Shown here: one piece after another, positions 22,428-30,341 of the stretch
Numbering within the stretch: position 1 is the first letter of the stretch
Layout: every line of letters starts with the position of its first letter
Assembly (NCBI GenBank): GCA_021613535.1
Contig: CP075494.1
Span: 868,001 to 932,000 of the forward strand
Reading direction: 5' to 3'
DNA from: Adineta vaga
Lineage: Eukaryota > Rotifera
Length of the DNA: 64,000 nucleotides
Made by a program: the position numbers and the translations under genes
Notes under the pieces: model-generated
What the model saw: the letters and a program-made list of their open reading frames with translations, nothing else
What the model was told of the DNA's origin: nothing
The model's database searches: none

Positions 22428-22840
22428 GTGTCTTCTTTTTTTTAAAGCGAACCTTTATACGATTGATTGGCGTTGCTTTTTTGTTTGTTTTTGTCTCCTT
22501 TGAACCATTCTAGCCCATTTTTGTCAGAAACCGTATGTGCTACAACTTAGCTACAGGAACCTGAAATGTACCCTCGAATTCGTAGATATGAAATCCGATT
22601 CTTCCGGTTCATTTTCATCTTTCCTTCGTCTGCTACGACGAAAACGGTGAATGCAGCTAATTCTTACTTGATGTTGGCACAGGCGCGCAAAAAAAGAAGA
22701 AGAGAAGTGTAGATGGAGCATCAGCACATTATCACGTGAGTGTGATGCTATTCGAGGATGATAAGATATACAAACAGAGCGTTCACAAAGGTTGCCAGAG
22801 GGTGATGATCATCAAAAAGACGTTGCGCCGCTTCTCGCAA
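22428..22840. other. Intergenic, nothing recognised
   Basis: Moderate GC, no ORF of note. It ends at the first G-rich telomere-like tract of the stacked Athena-like copies. Confidence 0.4.
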
Positions 22841-22853
22841 GGTGAGAGTGAGT
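22841..22853. repeat. Short telomere-like tract (G-rich on +)
   Basis: GGTGAGAGTGAGT, the innermost tract of the left-hand stack. A hammerhead ribozyme on the minus strand lies just to its right. Confidence 0.5.
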
Positions 22854-22874
22854 TTATAAGAATATTCTAAGCTT

Positions 22875-22923
22875 CTTACGACGAACGTTTCGGATCTTGC
22901 TTAGGGATGCATCATCAGGTAAG
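22875..22923 (-). ncRNA. Hammerhead ribozyme, short stem III
   Basis: Read on the minus strand: stem I CUUAC/GUAAG, core CUGAUGA (22918-22912), stem II GCAUC/GAUCC with one mismatch and a 9-nt loop CCUAAGCAA, core GAA, stem III ACG/CGU with loop UU, then cleavage-site C at 22880. All invariant core positions are present. Hammerheads with very short stem III are known from Penelope-like elements. It sits 20-30 bp from telomere-like tracts on both sides. Confidence 0.82.
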
Positions 22924-22952
22924 TTTAGAATGTAATTAATCTGCATGAGAAT

Positions 22953-22969
22953 TGAGTGTGAGGGTGAGT
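22953..22969. repeat. Telomere-like tract (G-rich on +)
   Basis: TGAGTGTGAGGGTGAGT. It separates a copy of only about 100 bp (containing the 22875-22923 ribozyme) from the next truncated copy. Confidence 0.6.
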
Positions 22970-23167
22970 CAAGCTACCATAATCTAGATTTCTATATTGG
23001 TTTAACCCTTTGCGGCCGGCTATCAGAAAACAACAAGAAAGAAATGTTAATATTGCATATTCTTTGTCTTTTATGGATGAGGGTTACGCAGTTCCAGCAC
23101 CAAGTTTAAAGAACTATGACTGGGTCGTATGTGAATATGTTGCTTTTTGGCAACATCCGGCCGCAAA

Positions 23168-23696
23168 GGTGCAAACAGGTCAGAAAAGTCACTCAATCGC
23201 CGCCCACGGAAATCTAATAATTTAGTATTAGTTGTAATCTATATTGTCAAAGAAAAGCGTATTTGGTTCATCTGCTCATTTCACGGAGGGTTATGGTACA
23301 ATATATCTCGATAACACTCCAGAACTGATAAAAAAAACTATAAATTTCATCAATTTTATTAAATTTTTCTACAATCGTTCACCAATTCACTAAGATTCTG
23401 CCAAGATCTGTAATGTTTTATGACAGTCTTCATAAAAACGCTATGGTGTGCTGTATATTTTGTCGAAATCGTCCCAAATCGGCAAGAGATTGTAGAAAAA
23501 TTCAATAGAATTGATGAAATTTATAGTTTTTTTATCAGTTCTGGAGTGTTATCGAGATATATTGTACCATGACCCTCCGTGAAATGAGCAGATGAACTAA
23601 ATACGCTTTTCTTTGACAATATAGATTACAACTAATACTAAATTATTAGATTTCCGTGGGCGTCGAGTGAGTGACTTTTCTGACCTGTTTGTACCC
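23168..23696. mobile_element. Nested long foldback element
   Basis: Arms of about 205 bp (23168-23376 and 23487-23696) are near-perfect inverted copies. The outer ends read GGT(G/A)CAAACAGGTCAG going inward. No ORF. It interrupts the terminal motif of the host MITE at 23169. Confidence 0.85.
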
Positions 23697-23730
23697 CAGG
23701 TTGGATTAGATGTTGTAGTCAAGGTTTTGC

Positions 23731-24049
23731 TGGTCAGTTTGTTAATTCCAATAGACATTGTTTCAGCATGTATTTTGTAGAGAAATGTTTGCTCTATCTT
23801 CCTATATATTTCAAAGTTTCTTAGAAGCTTTCATTGTTGAGTAATTTGGAAGATGAAACGAACGGGACCAGATTTGCGGGACCAACCGGGACCAAGTTGG
23901 TCCCGTTCGTTTCATCTTCCAAATTACTCAACAATGAAAGCTTCTAAGAAACTTTGAAATATATAGGAAGATAGAGCAAACATTTCTCTACAAAATACAT
24001 GCTGGAACAATAATGCAACTATTGAATTAACGAAATTACCAGCAAACCT
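23731..24049. mobile_element. Second nested foldback, near-perfect palindrome
   Basis: The centre near 23884 has a loop of only about 30 bp. The inner 110 bp of each arm is almost identical (23764-23870 against 23898-24004), and the outer 40 bp are more diverged (AAGGTTTTGCTGGT... against ...ACCAGCAAACCTT). The inner arm ends repeat GGACCA-type words. Confidence 0.85.
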
Positions 24050-24765
24050 TTGACCGGGAACAGAAAATTTTTTTTTTGGTCCCGCGCACATCTCTAGGCT
24101 GGATGTTGCCAAAAAGCAACATGTTGATATTCTGTTGCTCGAGCATGCTGATTAATTGATCTTATAAGTCTAATAGATAGTGTAGTTAGGTACGAAAATT
24201 AGCCACTAATCACTTCTCACATAGAGTGCTTGGATAAATGATAAGGAGATCATCTCCACCCCGAGGCGGTTTTGGGTGTTTTGGAAAAATTTATCGTACT
24301 AGCCAACAATAGACTTCTTTTCTTGCAAATACATAGATTTGTGCTAAAATAAATGTTGTTAATTATCAAACACCTTAAGAAACTATATCGTATCGATGTA
24401 AGATAAATCTTACACTGACATGGATCAAATGTTGCCAAAAGGCAACATCCGGCTGGAAAGGGTTAAGTTGGAGAATCTTTGAAGCCGTGTGTTAATAATT
24501 TGTTCATTATTTTTATTTTTATTTGGCAGGAGTCTTTATATAGTATATATCTTAAATGGAAAAAGTAAGAGTTCAGTTATGGATTATATTTGATAAATGT
24601 AGAATAGAAATTTGTCAGAAACAAATATAATGATTGAAAAATGGTGGTGGATGAAGAATAGTATGAGTAAAATAAGTCAATAGAGTTGAGTTGAAGATAA
24701 GGAAAAAAAAGAAGAAAATGTTTTTAAGTCATCAAATAATATTTGTAATTATTAAGAAGGAGAAA

Positions 24766-25068
24766 TTAATTTGCTTGTGCTGGTGTAGCCTTTGAAACGT
24801 TTGATACTGTGGATTTGTTTCTTCTGTAGTGTCTTTCTATTTAAATATGAAAAAAAAATCGACAAATATGTATATTGAATAATATGGAAGTAATTTGTCA
24901 CTCACTTTGGCGTGGTTTATTTTTCAATAATGTTTCTGAAGGTTTTTTTCGTATAAGTTCACGTGCTGCATTTCGACGATTTCGATTGCCTACAATCATT
25001 TTAGCATTTTTACTAACTGATTGATCGAAGATATCTTTATGGATTTGATCTAAGCCCTGTTTCATCTT
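24766..25068 (-). pseudogene. Athena-like RT, C-terminal remnant
   Basis: Begins right after the telomere-like tract, in frame, as KMKQGLDQIHKDIFDQS and NRNRRNAARELIRKKPSETL. An intron (about 24909-24837) follows, then KRHYRRNKSTVSN and a stop at 24768-24766. The residues match the C-terminal tail of the large plus-strand unit (LHQVHEDILNQS, NKIRRNANHELIRKHPKRIL, then an intron and KRLRQLDQS), which identifies it. Everything upstream, including the RT core, is missing. Confidence 0.8.
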
Positions 25069-25096
25069 GAGGGTGAGAGTGAGGGTGAGGGTGAGA
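25068..25096. repeat. Telomere-like tract (G-rich on +)
   Basis: TTGAGGGTGAGAGTGAGGGT and onward, one of the cleanest tracts. It caps the truncated RT tail to its left. Confidence 0.8.
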
Positions 25097-25097
25097 A

Positions 25098-25150
25098 CAA
25101 TTATCACAAAACTAGAAGTTTTTCACTATTCATAGATAATAAGATTATTG
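25098..25150 (-). ncRNA. Degenerate hammerhead ribozyme remnant
   Basis: On the minus strand, stem I arms UUAUUAU and GUGAUAAU pair, GAA is followed by stem III AAAC/GUUU, and the CUGAUGA core is reduced to CUAUGA (one base lost). Stem II cannot be drawn convincingly. It occupies the expected place at the 3' end of the copy, next to a telomere-like tract. Confidence 0.4.
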
Positions 25151-25392
25151 GTTGGATGGCGTTTATATAAGTTGCATTTTTGTGTGATATCTGCCAATAT
25201 AGTGGATAATTGAATAATTTGTTGTGTTAAGTTGTAATAAAGAAAAGAAGATATAAAGAATGAAGATGTAATGCATCTGGTGAGAGATGAATCAGGTTTA
25301 GGTGTGGAGCAGAAGTATAGTTGAAATAAGGTTGAATGTAGCTTTGGTCGTTGAATGATAAGTATGCGGTTTGAAATAAAAGTTTGTGTCAT
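25126..25392 (-). CDS. Doubtful small ORF in Athena-like copy
   Basis: The ATG directly follows a good splice acceptor (TTTTCATTTCAG), as do several accessory ORFs in the plus-strand unit. The 88 residues are Ser/Ile/Thr-rich with no domain, and the alternative frame is equally open in its first half. It may be a 3' exon of the copy or chance; its 3' end overlaps the decayed ribozyme. Confidence 0.25.
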   Translation of the reverse strand: MTQTFISNRILIIQRPKLHSTLFQLYFCSTPKPDSSLTRCITSSFFISSFLYYNLTQQIIQLSTILADITQKCNLYKRHPTNNLIIYE

Positions 25393-25528
25393 CTGAAATG
25401 AAAAGAGGAAATACAGTTAATGTTTTTGTTTGTCAGTGCTTGATTCTGGATTCTAAGAGAATGAAGTTAGGAAAACGTTAAGTACAAGAAATGAAAGAGC
25501 TACAAAGTATTTTGAACCTTTCACTTTT

Positions 25529-26261
25529 TTATAAGGTGTAATGTAAAAGATAATAATCGAGATATTCATCATGTTCGCGGTCGTCATCGTCGGTAAGTTC
25601 GTCGGAGTCAGTTGTGTCATTTATTTTTGTGAAGCAAGTGGAAAAATCTTCGTTAGATTGAACACGTTGTTTCACAGTTGGTCGGCGTCGTTCTATAATG
25701 TTCAACATTGTGTCATCTGGAACTGACGAAGGATTTGTCTGCTTATGGAGTAGAAAGTATTGCTTTTGTTTTTCAATGGCTTGTATGTATTCTTCCACTT
25801 TTGCTTCTGCTAATGATATTATTTTAGCGAGAGAATGGGACTTGAATACGCCAAAAGTCTGTATTATATGTGTTTTATGAACCATAAAGTGTTCTAGTAT
25901 AGAGTATGCTTCGCGTTTGTTTTCATCAAGTAGTTGACGCTTAGCTTTACTGATCATGTTAGTTAACTCTTTCGGGACCGGTGACGCTTTAAAGCGTCAT
26001 TGAAATTTTATACGATCTGGTGCAAGTGAATTCGAATTTTTCCCGGATCTCTTCGAAGTAAGAAAGATAAAGATGCGGATCATAACACAAACGTGTAAAA
26101 TAAAGCAACCGCAACATTTACTTCGAAGATACCCACCACAGATTCGAATTCACTTGCGCCAGATCATATAAAATTTCAATGACGCTTTAAATCGTCACCG
26201 GTCCCGAAAGGGTTAAGTAGTCTAGGCATATCATATTTTTCCAAAGGTCTACAGCATAGTT
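25529..26261 (-). pseudogene. Athena-like accessory ORF, 5'-truncated and cut by a MITE
   Basis: The uninterrupted part (25957-25529) encodes 142 residues starting MISKAKRQLLDENKREAY, helical and charged, ending in an acidic tail (DSDELTDDDDREHDEY). If the MITE 25964-26216 is removed leaving one TTAA, the frame reads on upstream as INYAVDLWKNMICLDYLTN. That extension begins just after an acceptor-like CTGCTTTAG at about 26262, itself only some 20 bp from the telomere-like tract at 26286. The gene therefore lost its 5' exons when the copy was truncated, then took a MITE in an exon. Function unknown; a nucleocapsid-like or coiled-coil role is a guess. Confidence 0.5.
25964..26216. mobile_element. 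piggyBac-type MITE (TTAA-flanked)
   Basis: About 250 bp, TTAA on both sides. The inverted ends are CTCTTTCGGGACCGGTGACG and its near-complement ending CACCGGTCCCGAAAGGG, and the inverted repeat extends inward about 65 bp (through GAATTCACTTG). No ORF. It lies in the exon of an Athena accessory ORF. Confidence 0.9.
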
Positions 26262-26285
26262 GATCTAAAGCAGATAGAAGTAATT

Positions 26286-26319
26286 TGAGGGTGAGGGTGT
26301 GGGTGTGGATGAGGGTGAG
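26286..26319. repeat. Telomere-like tract (G-rich on +), 34 bp
   Basis: Mixes TGAGGG and TGTGGG units (GAGGGTGAGGGTGTGGGTGT and onward). TGTGGG is the telomere unit described for the bdelloid Adineta. Confidence 0.82.
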
Positions 26320-26333
26320 TTTTGAATATTAAA

Positions 26334-26388
26334 CTACCACAATCCGGATTTCGACTTTTGTTTAATAAGTCGATCATTAGGTGGTAAG
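26334..26388 (-). ncRNA. Hammerhead ribozyme, mutated core
   Basis: On the minus strand stem I UUACCAC/GUGGUAG forms 7 pairs, stem II GACUU/AAGUC, then GAA, stem III AUC/GAU with loop CG and cleavage-site U. The core reads CUAAUGA where CUGAUGA is required, and two extra bases precede stem II, so activity is unlikely. It sits just before the tract 26286-26319, the same order as in the other copies. Confidence 0.6.
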
Positions 26389-27017
26389 AAAGAAATCTGC
26401 ATGATAGAAAATTTAATTTAACTTTTTTGAAATTATAAAAATTCCAAAGAAAATTAATTGAAATTTCCTAAAGAAGAAGAAAGTAGTTATATTCCAGGGG
26501 TGAGACTGGCGACGGTAAACTTTTTCGAGTTGACTAAAGTTCTCATCAGATGGTTTTTTGTCTCTTATATGGTTTAATAAGGAATCAAATTAAGCTAATT
26601 TACGTCTAATAAATTCAGTAATAAAACTATACTCACGATAGTAAATAATATGTAAGGTGGAGTGAGAGACATCAAGTACTGAGACACTTGATAAGTTCTT
26701 AGAATCAATTCGAACTAGACTCTAGTGATTGATCATGTAAAATTTGTTGTGGTTGAACTGTATGGTTGTATAGCATAAGATATTGGTGCTTGATTAGAAG
26801 TTGCTTTGTTTTTATTATTTTCTTTAGGTATAGGCTATACTGTTATGTGGATTAAATCTAGAATAAATGAAAAAGAGTAATGAGAAAAGTAAATATGTAA
26901 GACAATTAAAAGAAAAAGATGAGTAGTTCAATATAATAAAGTAAAGAAAAAGGAAAGTTTATTATTTTACATTGTAATCAGATGATTGTATATAGGATAA
27001 AGATAAGTTTTGGTTAT

Positions 27018-27374
27018 TCATAAGCTGGATTGAGTATTATCATCTTCGTCTTCATCACTGTACTTCGAATCAAGCTTCTCGAATTGAGAAAGAACTTCTT
27101 TAGCATATTCGTCCGATACGTCGTCATCATCTCCGCTAGTTTTAAGAATTTCGATAAATTCATCCATCAAATGGTGTTGATTTAAGAGAATAATATCTTT
27201 CAGTGAAAAATGCATATGATACTTTATTAAAGTAAGACGTTGGTGGCGTATAATTAAGTTATCAAGTGAAGTTTTATCAGAGGATAATAACGATGTTGTA
27301 GATAAAGACATGACTGAACCTATTAGTGGTTTAGTATGAATATCTAAAAGATAAAAAGTATAGATTACATACAA
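27018..27374 (-). CDS. Acidic ORF in Athena-like block, function unknown
   Basis: Not recognised. A plausible exon starts after the acceptor TTATCTTTTAG near 27342 and reads DIHTKPLIGSVMSLSTTSLL, then a helical middle (LDNLIIRHQRLTLIKYHMHF) and an acidic C-terminus (GDDDDVSDEY, YSDEDEDDN). It may follow the 27520-27930 ORF as a second exon, but that ORF ends in a stop just before a donor-like GTAAGT. Acidic tails are shared with the ORF at 25529, so both could belong to one kind of element-encoded protein. Confidence 0.4.
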   Translation of the reverse strand: MYVIYTFYLLDIHTKPLIGSVMSLSTTSLLSSDKTSLDNLIIRHQRLTLIKYHMHFSLKDIILLNQHHLMDEFIEILKTSGDDDDVSDEYAKEVLSQFEKLDSKYSDEDEDDNTQSSL

Positions 27375-27519
27375 ATAAATGAAAATACATAAAGAAAATG
27401 ATGAGAATAGTAAAATGAAATGAAGTTTATCTATGAAATAACTGATTTATGTGTTGACCTAAAATATTAGATAAAATAACAATAAGTAAATGAAAGGTTT
27501 GACTTTAAGATAAACTTAC

Positions 27520-27930
27520 TTATGGATTGATTTCTGTTGAGACATTATTTATGGTATCAGTAGTTGTTCTAAATCGTTTTGATGGTGACTCTTCTCTATC
27601 GTCATCTGTGTCTGTATCTCTATCTGTATCCCGATTTGTATCCCCATCTGAATCTTCATTTGGATCGTCGATATCACTAGAAACCTCATACATATGAGAA
27701 TACCGTTCTTGGTTATATTCACGTTCTCCAAAAAGTGCAACTATTTTATCCATTAAGTCTGCATCGACTAAACGCTTGAAAACATCGTCGGACATGTAGC
27801 GACAACCATGTTTTTGTAGTATCCAATGTTGGTAATCTTCTCTATCAAAATACCGTGGAATACGACTAGTGACTGTAAATGCTGCTTTTATTGCTGATAA
27901 TGGTGTTGGTTGTTTAATTAATTCAGGCAT
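27520..27930 (-). CDS. ORF with acidic repeat in Athena-like block, function unknown
   Basis: 136 residues, MPELIKQPTPLSAIKAAFTV at the start, preceded by an acceptor-like TTTCTAG. The first 80 residues look folded (FDREDYQHWILQKHGCRYMS, LVDADLMDKIVALFGE). A run of Asp/Arg/Thr units (DTNRDTDRDTDTDDD) follows, then SPSKRFR, a possible nuclear-localisation patch. The region lies between the ribozyme at 26334 and the polarity switch near 28750, so it is probably cargo of a minus-strand Athena-like copy. I cannot name its family. Confidence 0.45.
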   Translation of the reverse strand: MPELIKQPTPLSAIKAAFTVTSRIPRYFDREDYQHWILQKHGCRYMSDDVFKRLVDADLMDKIVALFGEREYNQERYSHMYEVSSDIDDPNEDSDGDTNRDTDRDTDTDDDREESPSKRFRTTTDTINNVSTEINP

Positions 27931-28379
27931 TGTAGTAAGAAATCTAGAAAGTATGAAAATGATTAAATGAAGTTCTTAATAATAAGACATAAATATAGAA
28001 CATAACAATACAGTCTTCAGTTGTATTTCTATCAAGCTCATTGAATTCTACAGTCTCATCAAGTAGTGGTTTGAAAAATCAACATGATTGAAGCAAAATA
28101 TATATCTCAAATTAAATTGATAAATCAAATCAATAATTTCCAATATATGAATCTATGCAAGTGAGGAACGAAAGAAGAAGAATGAAAGATACAATCAAAA
28201 GTTTCTAATTTAGAAAAAAGTGGATATTTTGAGATATCAATGATTGTTCTCCTATATCCTGTTGAATGATGAAGTTTATTATGTTTTATTGGAGATAGAG
28301 TAATTGTGTATGTGTAATGAATATGTTTAATATTGGTAATAATAATAATAGAATAGTACAATAATTTCAAACAATACAT

Positions 28380-28753
28380 ACTTATTTATGATATTAAGAG
28401 AAAACTAAATGAAATTAGAAGCATTTTCTAAAGAGAAAATATTCATATACTGAGAGGGAATGCAATGATCTATCTAAGATATAGTCGCATATATATAGTC
28501 GGAAAAGAGAGAGACAGAGAGATAGTAGAGAAATTCTTGGATTTTTCTCATTGGTGGAAAAAAGTATTTCTTAGGCGAAAAAAAGCCAGAGATAATATAA
28601 ACAATTGCATGAACAGATTGAATCCATAAATGATGTCATGATGATGTCTTCATTAGTTTGATAGACCTTGAATTCTGATTGTAAAGTTCTGTATAGATTG
28701 TTATAGTATGTTTATGATTCGTTTATTAGAATTATTCGAACTACTATAGCAGA
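28380..28753. other. Junction region between opposite-polarity units
   Basis: No ORF or repeat that I recognise, apart from a GA-rich stretch at about 28504-28530. Minus-strand Athena-like text ends to the left and a plus-strand ribozyme begins to the right, so the inversion point lies in or near this stretch. Confidence 0.4.
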
Positions 28754-28815
28754 GTTGAAGCCAACTGAGGAGTTAGTCTTTTCGGGGACTAATGAAATCC
28801 TTTGGATCTTGGCAT
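28754..28815 (+). ncRNA. Hammerhead ribozyme, intact core
   Basis: Stem I GCCAA (28760-28764) pairs with UUGGC (28809-28813). The core is CUGAGGA (28765-28771, fitting CUGANGA). Stem II is GUUAGUC/GACUAAU (7 pairs, one of them G-U). GAA is at 28794-28796, stem III is AUCC/GGAU with loop UUU, and the cleavage site follows C 28808. All required core bases are present. A C-rich telomere-like tract starts 12 bp beyond the cleavage site. Confidence 0.88.
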
Positions 28816-28819
28816 CCGA

Positions 28820-28866
28820 GACTCACACCCTCACCCCCAGACTCTTACCCTCACACCCTCATCCCT
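28820..28866. repeat. Telomere-like tract (C-rich on +), 47 bp
   Basis: ACTCACACCCTCACCCCCAG and onward, ending directly at an ATG (28867). It is the longest tract in the window, and its orientation is opposite to the tracts at 22841-26319. Confidence 0.85.
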
Positions 28867-30196
28867 ATGGATTTTAACGACGATGATCATGAGAATGATA
28901 TTTATGATGTTAACGTAAGCAATAATTCGATTACTTTGAAAGACAAAGCAATTTTCTATTAACAATCTAATTTATTTTTTAGCCAATCGACGAAAAAGTT
29001 CTCTCACAACAATTCGATCATTTATCTCTCATCGACATTGATAACCAACCAATTACATTAAAAGAGATCGATATCGAACTCAATAGAATTCCAAAATACT
29101 TAATGAAACAAAATCAATCATTGAAGCAAATGATATGCCATGCACTCTCTACAATACCTGTATCACCAACGACAACAGCAACATCAATAGAGTCTATGAA
29201 AAATCTACGAAAAATTACAATTTTGATACATAAAATAATGATTATCGAAACGTATCATAATCTATGGACAATTAATTGATGAACCGACAGGTTCACAATT
29301 GAACAAGTATCTCGTAAATTTACCTATATGGCCAAAAGAAATTAAAGCAATGGCATGGCAAAAAGATGTTACTACGGCTACGAATTTAGATGAGCGATAC
29401 GAAAATACAATCTGTACGAATTTTGTCAATAATCTTTTACAAGAACTTACCGAACGTTTAAAATACTATGAAATTGAATTGGAAAAGACAAAATCTACTT
29501 TCATTAATTTTACAATAAATAGTCAACAGATAATTGAAACCTATATTATTAACAATCTTCAATGGTTACGTATGAAAGTTCAACATAATATTGAACTCAC
29601 GTATTATGATTATCATATTCAAGCAATAAAATTAGAATACTTACGATATAATCCAAGTCCATATCAAGTAAATAGTTCTTTTATTTTTGTTATCTAAATT
29701 CAGTTTTCTTTGCATTCTTCATTATCGACGTTTATCTTCTTTTTAGAAACAATTAATGAAAGAACTTTGTAAAGATATGTATGAACAAGAAGTAGCTGAA
29801 GAGCAATATAAACTACTTCAACAACAAATTACCTTCTATACTTCATCAGATCAAACGTCATTATTCGAATCAATATTGTCAATTGATCATTCGTCATTAA
29901 TTCAGTCCATTCAAAATCATGCCATTCGAGAACGTTTATATGATCAATATAAAGAAATTGCTAAAGAATCAAGAACTAAAATGTTCAATCTCTACTTGAA
30001 AACGGCTGAAGATGAAAAAAACCAATGTCAATATAAATATGCAGCTAGTATAAAGAAAATGTGGTCAGAGCGTAATTCAGCTTCTGACAATGAAAAAACA
30101 CCAATGGTTATGATTGATCTCATTACTGAACATTGTAAGAAAATTAGTGAACGTATCAAATATATATACAAATTTCGAGGACAATCTATTGAATGA
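28867..30196 (+). pseudogene. Athena-like upstream ORF (helical, possible coiled-coil), frameshifted
   Basis: Exons 28867-28914, 28983 to about 29667 and 29747-30196. It starts MDFNDDDHENDIYDVN, right at the telomere-like tract. Near 29275 the frame ends at NLWTIN-stop but resumes one base off with QLIDEPTGSQLNKYL, so a single-base indel is likely. The remainder is highly helical and charged (NLLQELTERLKYYEIELEKT, YEQEVAEEQYKLLQQQ), consistent with the coiled-coil ORF seen upstream of the RT in Athena-type elements. It may package or bind element RNA (inference). About 400 residues if the indel is ignored. Confidence 0.65.
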
Positions 30197-30341
30197 AATT
30201 ATTCACGAGAATTTGAATTGTAGATATTTGTTAATTAAATTCAATAAATCTTTCTTCTTCGATTCTTTTCAGATATATGTCTGTTTCGTGAATTTATTTG
30301 TAATATAATCTAGATATATTGATAGTCTTTTGTAACCTATT

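Larger units (their letters stand above)
23002..24466. mobile_element. TTAA-flanked piggyBac-type non-autonomous element, composite
   Basis: Ends are TTAA + CCCTTTGCGGCCGG on the left and CCGGCTGGAAAGGG + TTAA on the right. Subterminal hairpins of the form TGTTGCCTTTTGGCAACA recur near the right end, near 24105-24125 and near 23138-23155. An inner copy of the terminal motif (CCGGCCGCAAAGG, 23157-23169) directly abuts the first nested foldback. The 71-residue frame inside is not a transposase. The element therefore seems to be a MITE into which two foldback elements inserted later. Confidence 0.8.
22970..25067 (-). mobile_element. 5'-truncated Athena-like copy with nested insertions
   Basis: On the minus strand this unit starts at the telomere-like tract 25068-25096 directly inside the C-terminal RT coding region, continues into a 3' UTR, and ends in the 3' half of a hammerhead (GAA, AUC/GAU, then AUGGUAGC at about 22974-22995) before the tract 22953-22969. 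A TTAA-flanked element (23002-24466) has inserted into the ribozyme region. Without it the copy is only about 630 bp. The cap-and-truncate structure fits addition at a chromosome end by an endonuclease-less retroelement, as known for Athena (established); the order of events is inference. Confidence 0.7.

Noticed and set aside
23010-23225. 71-residue plus-strand ORF
   Set aside because: Lies across the end of a MITE and the arm of a nested foldback; no protein features.
26535-26580. CTGATGA on the minus strand
   Set aside because: Stem II is only two pairs and the stem I arms do not match.
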